A stretch of DNA of 64,000 nucleotides from NCBI RefSeq assembly GCF_010183535.1, contig NC_071333.1:15126587-15190586 (forward strand), read 5' to 3'. Both the position numbers and the translations under genes were made by a program. Source of the DNA: Caenorhabditis remanei. Lineage: Eukaryota > Nematoda > Chromadorea > Rhabditida > Rhabditidae. How positions within the stretch are numbered: position 1 is the stretch's first letter; the number at the start of each line of letters is the position of its first letter. This document shows positions 25,501 through 39,267 of this stretch, in pieces. A model generated the notes under the pieces. It was not told where the DNA came from. It made no database searches and saw only the letters and a program-made list of their open reading frames with translations.

Positions 25501-26358
25501 ACATGTCCACAGGTTACAGAACGGTTCATGGCAAGTTGACATGTGGGAAATCACAAAATTTTTGTTTTATTCTAATAAATTTTGTTTTATTCCGATAATA
25601 ATGATCAAGCAATTCTTTTCGTTTTTTTTTCATTTTCTTGGTAATTGCATTTCCACTCATTAGCTTCTTTCACTCGCTGGCTGAGACACCAAGCAAATGT
25701 TAAAGACGTGAAACGTTTTTCCCGTCCTCTTGAGAATTCAGCAAACGTAAAGGCACGTTTCAATGCAAAAAAATAACTCACTGGTGCCATTGCAGTTGGA
25801 ATGTGGGGTGTCTGAGAAGCAAGTGCTTGGGTGAGATCCCGAATGTCGATACTTCCGTCGTTGTCTGCATCAAGTCGGTCGTACATCTCACGGATTCTGA
25901 AATTATCAACTAATGTTATGAGAATGTGAGAAAAATTAGCTGAACTGTTTTCAAAAACAGGAACAGGACAATCAGAAATATTCTAATAAAATCTACACCT
26001 ACTTCTTCTCTTTCTCCGGTGTTAGGTTAAAGTGAAGAGCAGAATGGGTGGCGATTGCAGCTTCTTTCGACACTGACCCCTGCAAAACCCTTTTTTAAAG
26101 AATAGTTTCCGATATTTTTCTGGCTCAAACCTGAATGAGAGGTTGGTGTTTCGAAACTTTAAATGGCTGTACGGTCCGGGCATGCTCTCCAATATTTTTG
26201 AGGTCGATGTACTCTGAAATGTGAAAATTAGTTATTCAATTACAAATTTTGAAAATAATATAAGTTAAAAATCATTCTTCTGATTTTCTCTACGAACCCG
26301 GTTTCTTTTCCGATAACGATCCGCCTTGCAGTGACGGAGATTCAATTGTGACACTCAT
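22550..26358 (-). CDS. SCaMC-type Ca2+-dependent mitochondrial ATP-Mg/Pi carrier
   Basis: Orthologue of the SLC25A23/24/25 group and, by synteny, of C. elegans F17E5.2. These inner-membrane carriers exchange ATP-Mg for phosphate and are switched on by cytosolic calcium. Twelve minus-strand exons join in phase to 532 aa: 26358-26298, 26213-26131, 26079-26003, 25896-25782, 25373-25159, 25090-24979, 24932-24774, 24728-24500, 24108-23963, 23916-23706, 23658-23543, 22624-22550. The N-terminal regulatory half holds EF-hand loops at about 83-94 ([12 protein letters not shown]), 150-161 ([12 protein letters not shown]) and 186-197 ([12 protein letters not shown], weak). The carrier half (about 240-530) shows the three signatures PFDRIK (265-270), PMEVMKTR and PLALVRTR. 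The ATG is 1 nt after TTATTTTCCAG, a likely trans-splice acceptor. The exon 1 donor GTTCGT is unusual but is the only in-phase choice. Confidence 0.95.
24178..24372. repeat. Dispersed repeat inside a carrier-gene intron
   Basis: It lies between exons 24500 and 24108 of the carrier gene. GC-rich caps (GGCCCGGCC near the start, GACCCGGCCCGTCGC near the end) surround an AT-rich core, as in the elements at 6.1 and 11.1 kb. It does not break the gene. Confidence 0.4.
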
Positions 26359-28159
26359 CCTGGAAAATAATGATAATTAGGCCTATTAACATGAATACAG
26401 ATGTAAAAACTACTTACTTTTAATATGTAACCATGTATAGGTGATGTTGAACATTGAAAAATCCTAATTGAGCAAATTGTCCAATAATTTGTGGATGAGG
26501 ACAGCCTGAATATATTGATTTCGAATTAATATTCTTGTTTCCAGTGACAAAGACAAAATAAAACAAAGAAGACAAAAAATTAACATGAAAATAACAGATT
26601 TATAATTAATTAAACGCCTATTATTTTTTAAAGTGGAAGTTATTTACGGAAAACCTGAGATCATGTGAATTACTTGTTGGAAAACATATGTTATCGCAGA
26701 AATTGGTGTCCACGAGAAATGTGCTCCGGAATTTTTCCTGACGCATATCTCGTGCACTGGTGCTTCCGCCGATGACTAATATGTAGTGTGCTAGACGCAG
26801 AGAATTGAGGCCTGTGAGAAGAGAGAAGTGTAATGTGTGCGGGGGTATGTGTCTACACAACAATAAGACCGAATTTATAGAGGAAATCCAACGATAATAC
26901 AGGAAATCCGAACTGAAGGGCTTCTTTTGAAATATAATTTACTTGGATGAATCTGTTTTGTGATATTAAGTTGGAAGAGTACTGAAAACGTTGAATATTT
27001 GGTAAAATGGTTCAGAAAGGTAAAATCTAAACGTAGAAAAAATTCACTGAATAAAATTGTTCAGGTTGAAATAAAAACTTTTGTGTCGTGAAGAAAATGA
27101 AAATATTTTGTAAAATGGTATAATTTTTGACACTTGTTTCAAGCAGGGGTTTTTTTTAAAAACCCAGGTGGAAATTGAAATAGTTTAGTACAACACTTGG
27201 GATTCAGTACTAATAACAGTTCAGTTGTTGTATAATAAAACTTCTTTTACGTTTTATGCGAATGTTTCAATCTCATTCATCAAATTTGATATATTATTTA
27301 ACGACAGAAGTGGTTATTCAATTGAATAATCTATGAAACTAGCAAGATTGTTGTGAAAACAGTTAGCATGAGTAACTGTTTGACATCTGAAAGGACAAAT
27401 GACAGACCAAATCATCAATCGCATAAAAAACTTGATCTTCGTCACTACACGGAAACAAGAATAGAATGTAAAAAGAAGAGAGGCATATCGTTGACGACGA
27501 CCCGAAACGAATCAATTATGTGTATCACAAATCTATTGATCAATTCATGCTGATTTGTTTTATTTTATTTCATTTTTCCCCAATTTACTCCGTTTGTTCA
27601 AAAGTTCAACTCTTAAATCTTAACAATCTCATAATTTCATTTTCCTATGTGAACAACCGGTGTCAGTCTCTGTATCAGTGGTTTCCTTCCGCTGGAATCT
27701 TGTTATGAATGCATGAGAGAGCTTCACATTTTTTCTTCTTCTCTTCTGCCCAAAACCAAAAAAACTTGTGGGATATAGAGGAGAAAAAAAGAGAAGCCGA
27801 GACGAGAGAGTCTCCTTGACAACTGCAGAGCATTGAAAATTGCAACGCTTGAGTGGGAGTAGTAGGTGTGTGTTTCGCAGTCTTTCTTACATTCATTCTT
27901 CATCTAACTTTCTCTTTTGAAAAAACCGAAAATTTTAAATCTACATACATTGAGCGCCTTTGAGTTTCCGGCACACCTTTATTGGTTAGTCATAGCTTCG
28001 GCAGTTGATTTATTGACGTGATAAGATCAACTATCATCATTTCGAAATCAGGCCGTTCCTACAAATTATCTTGTGTTCAAACGGATACAGTTTTGTTTAT
28101 TTTCTTTGTAGATGCCAGTGCTTTTTAGTTTTGTCATAAATACTATTCCACTTTCAGAA
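26359..28159. other. Divergent intergenic region between the carrier gene (-) and nekl-3 (+)
   Basis: About 1.8 kb that presumably holds both promoters. Open frames at 26621-26863 (-) and 27675-27896 (-) have no homology I recognise. An alternative upstream exon of the carrier gene could hide here, but I cannot support one. Confidence 0.5.
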
Positions 28160-29414
28160 ATGGATAAAATTTCAAACATCTATAACTTCGACGAACCTCC
28201 ACCAGAAAAGCTTAGTTTGGAACTATTCATTATTGAGAAAAAAATTGGAAAAGGTCAATTCAGTGAAGTTTTCCGTGCACAATGCACATGGGTGGACCTT
28301 CATGTGGCTCTCAAAAAGATCCAAGTGTTCGAAATGGTTGATCAGAAAGCTCGACAAGATTGTTTGAAAGAAATTGATCTGCTCAAACAACTGAACCATG
28401 TTAATGTGATCAGGCAAGAACATTGATTCCATATCTATCACGTGTTAAAATTCTATTTGTAGATACTACGCATCCTTCATTGACAACAATCAGCTAAACA
28501 TTGTACTCGAACTGGCCGAGGCAGGAGACATGAGTCGGATGATTAAAGTAGACGGTCAGAGGCAAGCCACTCTCATAATTTATATTCCAGCACTTCAAAA
28601 AGGGTGGCCGCTTGATACCTGAAAAGACAATCTGGAAATACTTCGTTCAGCTGGCTCGAGCATTGGCTCATATGCACTCTAAACGGATTATGCATAGAGG
28701 TGAACTTTAAGGTATCTGAACACTATTATTTGCTCTTTTCAGACATCAAACCAGCCAACGTCTTCATTACGGGCAACGGAATCGTAAAGTTGGGAGACCT
28801 GGGATTAGGCCGTTTCTTTTCGTCAAAAACAACAGCTGCCCACTCTCTTGTGGGAACTCCTTATTATATGGTGAGATTTTCTCAATGAGACTTGTAATTT
28901 ATATATATATAGACATCAAGAAAACACAAAAAGTTTTCGTGTGAACTATAATTTTCTTCAATTCAGTCTCCTGAAAGAATCCAAGAATCCGGATACAACT
29001 TCAAGTCAGACCTCTGGTCCACTGGATGTCTTTTGTATGAGATGGCTGCTCTCCAATCCCCTTTCTACGGAGACAAAATGAATCTTTACTCTCTTTGCAA
29101 GAAGATCGAAAACTGTGAATACCCACCACTCCCAGCAGACATTTATTCGACTCAAGTAAATTTCCTGATATCTCCATCTTCCCACAACAGAAAAACCAAA
29201 TTTCAGCTTCGCGATCTTGTTTCTCGATGCATTCTCCCGGAAGCTGCAAGACGACCGGAGACTAATGAGGTTCTTGAAGTAAGTTGCATTTTTCTTTTTT
29301 CTTTTAAATGGTGTTTTTTTCTTTTTAATGGCCCTTTGTGACATTTCAAATTACTTCCATTTTAAGGTTGCCGAACACATGAACAACCACTTTTCTCCCT
29401 CCGAAGAGCAATGA
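28160..29414 (+). CDS. nekl-3: NEKL-3, NEK6/NEK7-type serine/threonine kinase
   Basis: NIMA-related kinase of the NEK6/7 class. In C. elegans NEKL-3 acts in the epidermis with ankyrin-repeat MLT partners in endocytosis and moulting. Seven exons join in phase to 294 aa: 28160-28413, 28463-28547, 28591-28699, 28743-28870, 28967-29155, 29207-29278, 29367-29414. The protein is little more than a kinase domain: Gly loop [11 protein letters not shown], beta-3 Lys52 (VALKK), HRDIKPAN at 148-155, DLG at 168-170 as in NEK6/7, then [18 protein letters not shown] 28160 was chosen because it follows CACTTTCAG by 2 nt, a likely trans-splice acceptor. An in-frame ATG at 28112 would add 16 residues. Intron 1 (28414-28462) begins with GC, not GT. 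Confidence 0.95.
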
Positions 29415-32400
29415 GCAACGCCATTACAAATCCTTCAAACATTTCAAAAAAAAAATCAGATTGTCTTCTTCCCCATTCCCTTTCGATTATCTGTCGATAC
29501 TATTTTTGCGTGCCCCGAAACCGTGATACTGCAATTTACTGCAAGTCCCTACATAATTTTTCCAAATGAAGCATCTATTTTTATTCTTTCAGTCATCTAT
29601 TTTAACTTTTCCTTTATCTAATGCGTCAGTTCATTCTTAATTAATAGTGAGTAACAAATAAATAACAATTGAGATAGAGTAGTCTAGACTGGAACACACT
29701 TGAATTCCAGTGGATCCTTATTTTCTTGGAAAGCCTGTCTGCAATGTTCATTGTGTGAAAAGCGCAAATGAGCGGATGCTGTCTGATCTTTATATAATTT
29801 CTGACTGCACAACAAAATATGCAGAAGAAGAAGAGCAGGTGTATTTTTGTTATGAGATTTTTGATTTTTTTCAGATATCGGAAATGTAAATGGATTTTTA
29901 TCAAAACTGCTCAGGTAGTAATCTGATTTCTTTTTCAAAAACTGGCATGATAAAGAAAGACAGTCAATATCTAAAAAAAAATCATCCAATTTTGTTCTCA
30001 TTTTATTTCCTTTTATTATCCCATTTCAAGAAATGTGCATCACTTCTATTCTCGTTTCCCTCCAATTCTCACGACTTTTTGTGCCCATTCCTATTCAAAA
30101 GATTGCCTGACTAAACAGAATGAGTTTTCTATCTTCCTCCTCTTCTCCCATTGCAAACTCATACATCTTCCTAGAATGTGTTTCAAGATAAGAATTTTCT
30201 GGTCGTTTGTCACTTTTTGAATACTTTGGAATCCTATCTAGGAATTGAGATATGTTCTATTATCTATTCAAAGAAAAAAAAAACAGGAACCACGTGTTTC
30301 ACTTCTGTCTATTTTTCCAATTTCCTTTCCCATCCATGACGAAACCCAATTTTGGAAATGGGCCATGTGTCGTCGAGAACTGACGCCTCCCCAATTTTAT
30401 CACCTTTTTTCGAGAGTGGAACAAAGTTCAATAGCTTTTCGAGAGGTTTTGTTAAGCCAAAACATCTTTTGGAATCCTCGTGGAAAAATGGTTTGTGATG
30501 CGTTTTGTTTCCGTTTGTTATTCTTATCCCGTAGGAGTGAGGAGTGTGAGAAACGGATAAATTTTAGATTTTGTTTTTTTTTCGTTTTTAAAAGTCACTC
30601 GAAATGCTTCTCTTTTTGTTGCAATTCATCGAGCATCAATTTTCTGTTGGAAATGTCGAAGATCATAGTCAGAAACTGAAATCCGATAAAATGTAAACAG
30701 CTACAAACCACAATGATGGCTTCTAGCAGCTGATTCAAGATTGAAGTGGAAATTTCAATTTAGGAAGTTCCTGTTATAATTCTCATTTTAAAACATTAAA
30801 TGTATACTCAAAAGTTCAAAGAATCTGCACTCATCCATTCTGACGCTTATCGCAACACCTTTCTTTGTTCTTTATTGTTCTTTAACCAAACTGCGCACTT
30901 CAAAGAGCACAAATCCCTTTTCTTATGCTGAAAAAAAACTCTTTGAACTAAGCGAACGCACGTATCTTCAAAAACCCAAAATCAGTGTTTGGATCAAAGG
31001 CTATTGTATTTTTAGAGAGTCCACTTAAACGTCCCACCTTCCCCCTCTCACAGTTATCTGTATCCTTTGGCGAGACGTTTAAAAAGTCACGCAAATCGAA
31101 ACCTCTGGTATCGCTCCTCCTGACGTCAGTGCACAAAGGTGCTCAACTTACGGGTGCTCATTTTCTTGTCTATCTCTCATCCATCTTTTTCTCCCCTTTG
31201 TGTAGATAACGCAGTGCTGTTTTACACGTGTGGATGGGAGGGCTATCTGTGTGGGCCATTTTGTACTCTGATTTCTTTTTATTATTGGAAAGAAAATTCT
31301 AGATTCGCAACTACGGTATTTCCTTTTTTCAATATAGGTACAAGTACATTTTTCAGACAAGGAAGTAGGTGTTCGTAAATTAGCTTTGTCTGGAACATCC
31401 TTAGACGAAAACAAACTGAGGAGTATCCTCGTGAGAGGAACGAAACAAAATTGAATATAAAACATAAAAACACAACAGGAAATCATAACGACATTTCACA
31501 AAAAATATCTTCTTTTTTTTGTCTGAATAGATATTTCCTCGGTATAGAGTCTTCTAGACGGGAGTAGCCTTTTCCCAGAATATTTCTTTATAAATTTGGT
31601 ACCGGAAAACGTAAGGCTAAACGAAATTTCAGTTGACGTCTTCCAGAAAATACAAAATTTGAATTTGAAGTGTTCTCAAAGCGTCTCTTTCATTCTTTTC
31701 TCTTTTTTCTGACTCATATTCTTACAAGAAATGTAATTGAATGAAAAAAAAAGAAAGCTTCGTAAAAACATGTTAATTACACTTCTCGAGCAGTATTTTC
31801 AATGAAACATTTTATTCCACCCTCTTCATTCCCTCGTCTTCTCATTTTCCCATAAATGTCACAAACGACTTGTCGTAGGTGGTCTCAACAAAAAGTTTGA
31901 CAAGAGACAACAAGTTAGATAGTGTTGAATAAACATGAGATTTTGAGAAAGCTAATTTATTCAATAGCTATAGTCATTAGGGACCACCACACTTATAAGT
32001 CTTGTTTTCCATAAATTGACCGAATATTTTTTCAGTGACATCATGTACAAATGTATTTACGGTTTTCTTAATTTTAGAGGTACATCTCATTTTGAATTCG
32101 TCTTTTTTAGAAGACTATTAATAATAATTGGATGTTTTCATAAACACCCAAGAAATACCATAAGTACAATTTTTCGTATAAAATTAGTTTTCAAAATATT
32201 CGTATGATCAACAGTGAAAATTTAAAGACTTCAATGCAATTCACTAAATGAAAACTCTCTATTTGCGTAATTCTGCTAATCTTTCTGCACGCAGTCTACT
32301 TTTGTTCCCTTCCTTGTTCATATCTCACAAATCTACCTCATTCGAAACGCCATCCTCCTATTTTCACATCGGATTCGTAATTCTCCCCCTCATTTATGTA

Positions 32401-35400
32401 TATCTACGAATCTTTGAGCTGAATCTCCTTTTTTTGTTTGTATAGCTCATTTGTTTCTTTTTTGTTTTATTGCTTCTCTTTTTAGAGTATTTTTAGAGAT
32501 TCGAGAGAAAATCATCTTATTCGAAGAACAGCTAGCCATAGGGTAAATATATGGGAATCCTGACAGGAAATTGAATTTTGTTTATGACGAGTTTGACGGG
32601 TAATGAAAAGTGTAGAAAAGTCAGTAGGAAGGTTATGAAGGATTGCACTTCTCCTTTTCTTCTGTGTCGTCATAAAAAGCGATTCTCTCTCAAAATACAT
32701 CATACTCTTAACGGAGGAAAAAAACTATGTCAAACACAAAAACGAATACATTTATGATTAGCGAACACTCCGTATAGATCTTTGTGCTATTTTTTGGATC
32801 TCCCGCTTTGAAATAAGGGAAATAAGAAATTGACGAGGTCAACCTTTGAACCTTGACCATAAAAATATATTCCGAGGACTTGACTTATTTATGTTAATTA
32901 GAGGGGGGTGACTTTTAGTGTTTCTCTTCTTTTTGTGATCTTTACAATGTGCTTCCCTGTTTGCCTTATTATGCTGAGTTCTTTGTATTACGGTAGCTAA
33001 ATTCTTTTTGCTCTTTTTTTCAACAAATGAACACATGATTCACAATTGTAATTCATGTTCTACAAGCATTCATCCTTATATGTTTCTTTTTCTGCTGCCG
33101 TTTAATCGCGTCATCTTTCATCTTAACTTCGATTTCTCAGAGCAATGTGAAACTGAATGAACTCTAGAAACAACATCCCACACAAATTAGATATCTGATT
33201 TATTTATATGCATCATATGGACATTTTTTGATTTGATTTTAGACGACAACGTGATGTGATTGGTTTACTGATTAGTTATTGAGCCAATGTCTGTTTTACA
33301 CATGCCCCTTTCTCATTTTTAGTTTTTTGAGATCAAAAAATTCTGAGATCTTGCTTTTGTGCTCTGTGCTGAGTAACATCTCCACCAATTATCAATGAAT
33401 CACATACAAATTTTTAAAGTTGTCCAATTAGACCACGCAACGCCTCTCTTCCGGTATTTCATTAGACTTTATTCTATCTCTGCACGATTGTTACATAGTT
33501 CTACGAAATCGTACCACTAGCATTCTAATTTGGTACGCTAATTAGACATTTCTCAGTTCAAACACTCAAAAAATATTGCAAAACTTTTTGTGCTCTTTGT
33601 TGCACTGGAGTGCCGGTGGAAACGTCTGGATAATAAATAGTGCAAGGAGTAGTCTGGAGATATTTGAGTCTGCGTGTAGGTCTTGTTCTGTGGATGCGTA
33701 TAATTAGAAATAGATCTCATCCTGAGAAATTTGATACCAATGAGGTTTTACCATGAGTAGGAAAGAACGCGCGTTCCTGTTTCTCTGAAATTTCCGGAAA
33801 AGGTTTTTTTCTAGGTATGAATTTTAATGTGCGTTCAGAAATAAAACAATAGTTTTGAGTTTTGAATAGATATTTTTTCAGTTCCTTGTTCAACAAACCT
33901 TGTGTTCCTTCAAATTTTCGGTCAAAATAGTGAAAATAGAAAACATGTTTTCACTCCCAAAACTTTTGTCTAGAATTTCCTTATTCAGCGATCTCTGAAT
34001 TGTCTTTTTTATTACTTCAATGTTTCACATGATGATTCATATCCAGAAATGAAACTCATAGGTTTCAAACTCAGCCATGCGTCCCTCGCTACTTGTCTCC
34101 TTACAAAGTACATCACTCATAAAGTGTATGGGTGTGAGAAAACAACAAAACCGCTTACGTCGACGTGTGAGCGGCGTCTGATACATTCTGAAAGTTGCTC
34201 AGAAATCTCGTTTGAACAATTTTCACTTGTTTTTTGACCCGTCAACTGTGTAATACCTATCTTGATATCTCGAAACTTGAAACCTCGAAACTTTGAAAGA
34301 ACTAAAAGAGCAAAGACAAATGATGCGTCCGCTATCGCATTCATCCATCAAAAATGTTGGATATATGCCGCATCTGGAGGCTTGAGGTCAAAAAGAGGCC
34401 AGCCGGATAAAAAATTCCACCTGACAAATGCATTGAGCAGCAAGAACCGCCGTTCGTAAGCTTCAATGCACACGATCTCCAGTTTTTGAGATTCGGATTC
34501 CGGTGTCAATTTCAATTCATAAGTTCAACTTTTTCCTCCTTTCTAAGTTCAAAGCACCCAGGAAATATTTACACTTGAATCTGATTCCATCATAGAACCT
34601 ACTTTAGTTTTGTTGCGTCATCGTCATCACCCGAATCTCTCTTTCGATAATTCTGGAAAACGTGCGAAACAAGAGTTTTCGGTCACAACTCTAACTAAGG
34701 AATCGAATTTTACACCCCTCCCGTTATCCTCCAAAACTGGCGCGTCCCCAATGTGAGGAATGAATATTTGACTTTTGTTTGAAACCTGACCCTTGCCTGG
34801 ATTTTTCTCATCTTCTTCAATTCTGTGTTCGGCATTCTTTTTTTGTTTGAGGAGCATTAAAAACGAAGCAGACAAGGCAGAATGTCTGAGTGAGTATTCT
34901 TTTCTCAATTCATTTTCTTTAAGCGTGAAGATTTCTTAAGTTGTTTTGATCATTTCTATTTTATATTTATTCATTTTGGCAAAGGACAATTATCTTGGAC
35001 AACAGACGGAAATAAGCACGGGATAGGGGGTATACAGTATACTTTATTGTTATAGCAATTTAGAACAAATAATTTAATAAGATATAGGATTTTATGTTTG
35101 TTTCAAAGACTGGCATGAAATTTCGACCGGGAAGCATAAAGGTGGATTTATTGAAAAAAGCACTGGGAATTCAGCTTGTTAATGTTCTTAATATTACATC
35201 TAACGCAGTATTTTTGTCTTTTCCATAATTTATGCGTAGGAAAACAGGTGAATAGATCATTTTCACAGAACATTTCTTTACTGATTATAGATTTATAAAT
35301 AAAAATTAAGTCACATTTGAGGCGACGATAATCCAATAATTCCTGTCTAAATATTTTCAGTAAATCATAACATGATGCGTAGTCTAGATTGCATTTTTCT

Positions 35401-37330
35401 AATAATCTGTTTATAAATGACTTTTTAATAATTTCCAATTACCGAAAAACGGAAGTCTGGAGCACATTGAATGTCATCATGCTCCTAAGACTATTCTTCC
35501 TTTTAATATCCTCTGGAATCTCCAACCAATTTCTGATTCCCGTCAACAACACCAAGTTTTCATTGCAAACGGGGTGCTTAACCTTTTATTTCTTTTTCAT
35601 TTTGCAGCTTTCCTGCCAAATCCCAATGATTTAAAATGAATGAGTGCAGGTAACGAGAACTCTCATGACGTTTTTGCTTTGTGATACGTGTTCTGCGATG
35701 CTCCTCTTCTAGTATAATAGGATTTGTGTATTGAGTTCTCCTTTTTGCTTTTTCTGCAAAGAATTCTATATAACTTGATTTCTTACTTTGTTGCGGGTTT
35801 TTGATTTTCAACTTTTCCTCTAGTAGAGTTTATTTTGCTTTTTATATTGAAAACAATGTGAACTTCGCAAATTCATGTTCAGGTGAGCCTAAAAAGAATA
35901 CAAACATCTGCATCCGTTTAAAACTTCCGTGTTCCTTATATCTTCTCTATTTTTTTTTGTGCACCGCTCTTACTACCCAACCACGCTTTCATTTCCACTC
36001 AGCAACATTTTTGACATGTGCACTTGAAGTGTGTTTTGTTAGTAGTCACATCTAGAGATGCATGATGACAACCCATTTATCATTATCTCAAAAATGGAAG
36101 CTAATAATATTCAAATTGATGATTTCTGTGGTGTGCTCTCATTTGCAGCTATAAAGAAATAAGAACCATTGATCGTTTGAACTTCTGAAAATAAAAGAAA
36201 TCTTGTGAGTTACAGTATACCTCCTAAGATTTTCTCACGGTTCTAATTCATTAATTTTATTCTCACATGTACTACATCATCTTATTTGTGGCACGTGTAG
36301 CGTTTTCCAGACATTTCGTATTCTAAAAGTTCCCAGGATTTACATCATTTTCTTTTCCAGATTGCCATCATTTCACAATTATCTGGAGTTCCTTGTATAC
36401 CTGATTTCTCCATTTCAGCAATTTCCTTCTTGACTCCTCCTCTTTTCGGCTGAAACCGGTCTTCTAAGCGCCGCCCCCTTCTTTCTTCTTCACCAAAATT
36501 TCTCATTTCATTCATCTCGAATAGACTTTCCAGAATGTTACATTTTGGGTGAATATTTGACGTCAACAGTCTTTTATAGAAACTTTTATAGAGACTATGA
36601 GTCAAACTTCCGGAAGCACACTGAATCCCTAGAGGGATAACCTATAATGAGCAAGTTTGCAACTGGGCGAGTTGAAAAATGGTCAGTAGTCATCTAAAAT
36701 GTCTATTTTATTTCTGACACCTCTCGTTTTTGCTCTCATATCTTCCCCTCCTGCAGAAGAATGAGCTTTCGAGAAGAAAGAGAAGGAATTCTCGAGAGTG
36801 TGGATGGGATCGAAGTAAACTCAACGTTTATTGAGACGAGACAAGAAAACATGATCCCTTGACTCTTCAGGATTAGGTTTCATGTATCTACTTACCTGAA
36901 AAACACTTTCTTCTTTTCTCAACCTTTTCGAGAATGTTGTCGTCCTGATGTCATGCTCCTCTCTGTTTCTCCTTTTTTTCAAATTTTCCGTATTTTCTGA
37001 CGTGTAACTCCTGGGAAAACGGGGTATTCCTTGGTCGTCTTGTCCACTCATCCTTTTTCCACTGGTTTTTGTTCTCAAACCGATAAAAAAGTTTTGTTTC
37101 ATTTATTCATTTTTTTTTCTGGTTTCATCTCTCTCCGCTTTTCCCTCCCACATTAATTGAATTCGAATTCAAATTCGAATACTAGACAGTGGTGCGTCAT
37201 TTCATCTTTTTTCTTCTATCTCCTACACGATCTTTATCTAATTTCCTAATTCTTTTTTTGACCTTCTATTCACTTCCTCACGTATAATTAAGGTTTTCAG
37301 AACACTTTCCAAAAATAGCTTTGTTGTGAA
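29415..37330. other. Long intergenic region (about 7.9 kb) without a convincing gene
   Basis: AT-rich DNA between nekl-3 and the globin gene. Minus-strand frames at 34627-34908 (93 codons) and 36821-37102 (93 codons, basic, with a donor-like CAGGTAAGT inside and AATAAA overlapping its end) are the only ones of non-biased composition. Neither matches a family I know. A 35479-35573 frame starts like a signal peptide (MLLRLFFLLISSGIS) but can only be continued through a 34-nt intron, too short for this genus. A GAATTCGAATTCAAATTC palindrome lies near 37160. Regulatory DNA of glb-13 may lie here. Confidence 0.4.
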
Positions 37331-39267
37331 ATGGGTCAGGAGAACAGCAAGTGCCCTCATCAATCGTTGGCGGAGAAACGCTACAAGGTTGAGAGACCGA
37401 AAACAAAAAAAGGTGAGCTTCCGAACACATGACAGGGGCGAGAACATTGACTCTTTTCTTTTTTTTGTTTCCTATCACTCGAAACGATCAGAAATTATCT
37501 TTACGCCCACTAGAGTTTCTTGCAACTCCAGAAATCCCTAGGGACCTTGGGCCAAGGTCCTCGAACTTTTTTCAACTTTTTTTCTAGAGGGGAGAAATTT
37601 CAAGATAGATTCGCAACAAATTCAATTGAATTCAGAGCTCATGTAGTTATTTCAGTTTCTTCCGGAAGTGCAACTGATCGAAGCCCACCAACAAAAGCAG
37701 ATGAAGAAAGTGCACCACTTCGGCTTACCGTATCCAGTTGCGATGTGAATGCGGAGGATGATATACCAGAAATGCGCAAACTTTCAGTGTTAGTGACGGG
37801 GAACATTCTATTTAGGGGTTTTGTACTATTAGATTTCTGAACCTCAAAAAAATATTTACCAGAAATCAGGGTCCCATTCAATTACGTGATTGACTTCCGC
37901 TCACAAAAAGGTACTTGGAATATAAAATTTTCGTGTGTTTTGGTTTGGCCCACATCAGTTCATGTATTTTTGTAACACCGCATAATATTACGAATTCCAG
38001 TAAATAATTCACTGTTTTCTTTTGGTAATTGGGCAGCTACTAGGGGCACAGGTTGAATAGTGCAGAATAAGGTCCGACAAGTGTATATCCGACAAGTGTA
38101 TGTCCGACAATAAATTGTTTTTGTTTTTTTGGATTTCATATTTCGACCTTTTGTTTGGATGTATTCCGTGGGAAAAGATATGTCTAGTCCTTCACGAGAA
38201 AATACCGTAATCCTGAATAGACTAATAAACCTGGTGCACCCTCATCTGACCACAACAACACCGAAAAGAGGATGAGCACAACTCAAATGAATAATGAATC
38301 TTAACCATTAAACCAAGAAATCATTCGAATCACATGAAAATTCGCTGCAAACCAATTTTGAACCCTTGAACCTCCGATCTCTCCATTTTTAATTTTGTCT
38401 TTTGCTATTCTGGAACCCAGCAGGATAAAACAAAGAATTTCAGATGTGAGCCTAATGAGGAAGAGGCGACATCAATGGCAAATGCGGCAGGATCAAAGTC
38501 AAAGTGCAAGCACTTTTTGACTAGACGCGAGCGCATTCTACTGGAACAGAGCTGGCGAAAAACTCGAAAAGTTTGTAAACACCCTAACTTCTGGTGCTAT
38601 ATACTTGTTTCAGACTGGAGCGGATCATATTGGTTCCAAAATCTTCTTTATGGTTCTCACTGCCCAACCAGACATTAAGGCCATCTTTGGACTCGAGAAA
38701 ATCCCCACCGGACGCCTGAAATATGATCCAAGATTCCGCCAGCACGCACTTGGTGAGTATCAAACGCGCCCTTACTCTATAAATGCGAGAATAAGCACTT
38801 CATCTGAATAATTAATTCCATTTCAGTGTACACTAAAACTTTGGACTTTGTCATCCGCAACTTGGATTATCCTGGCAAACTTGAAGTATACTTTGAGAAT
38901 CTTGGCAAACGCCATGTCGCAATGCAGGGAAGAGGTTTCGAGCCAGGGTACTGGGAGACTTTCGCGGAATGTATGACTCAGGCAGCTGTAGAATGGGAAG
39001 CTAACCGACAGAGACCCACTTTGGGAGCATGGAGAAATTTGGTAAGGGGATTTAACGATTTATGAAATTAAAACATTTCAAGGAAATGTCGATTGTCTAT
39101 ACTAATACAATATATTTCAATTTCAGATTTCCTGCATCATCTCTTTCATGCGTCGTGGATTTGACGAGGAAAATGGCAAGAAAAAGCTGTACAGCTATAA
39201 TGGACAAGGATTTAGCACAAACCGGGCCCGCCGCTCCGTTTCACCATACGCTCCGAGTGTACACTAA
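37331..39267 (+). CDS. glb-13: Globin with an N-terminal extension and an acylation motif
   Basis: Globin-family haem protein. The symbol follows synteny with C. elegans glb-13, next to nekl-3. Six exons join in phase to 278 aa: 37331-37412, 37656-37788, 38444-38570, 38614-38752, 38827-39041, 39127-39267. The N-terminus MGQENSKC fits the N-myristoylation pattern (Gly2, Ser6), with a nearby Cys that could be palmitoylated, so membrane attachment is likely. Residues 10-95 are a polar, probably disordered extension. The globin fold covers about 97-245: CD1 Phe139 (KAIFGLEK), a distal His at 158 (RQHALVYTK), proximal His190 (LGKRHVAMQG). The basic/Ser C-terminal tail (RARRSVSPY) extends past helix H. 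The full set of haem residues suggests a working sensor or redox globin rather than a transporter. Confidence 0.9.

Noticed and set aside
30245..30679. 144-codon plus-strand frame between nekl-3 and the globin gene
   Set aside because: Pyrimidine-driven Phe/Ser/Cys composition, no recognisable protein, no start or acceptor context.
35479..35626. Possible small secreted peptide (signal-peptide-like start)
   Set aside because: Needs a 34-nt intron, shorter than Caenorhabditis introns usually are, and gives only about 38 residues.
36821..37102. 93-codon basic minus-strand frame with AATAAA at its end
   Set aside because: Plausible composition but no homology, no partner exon and an internal donor-like site. 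Kept only as a note in the intergenic entry.
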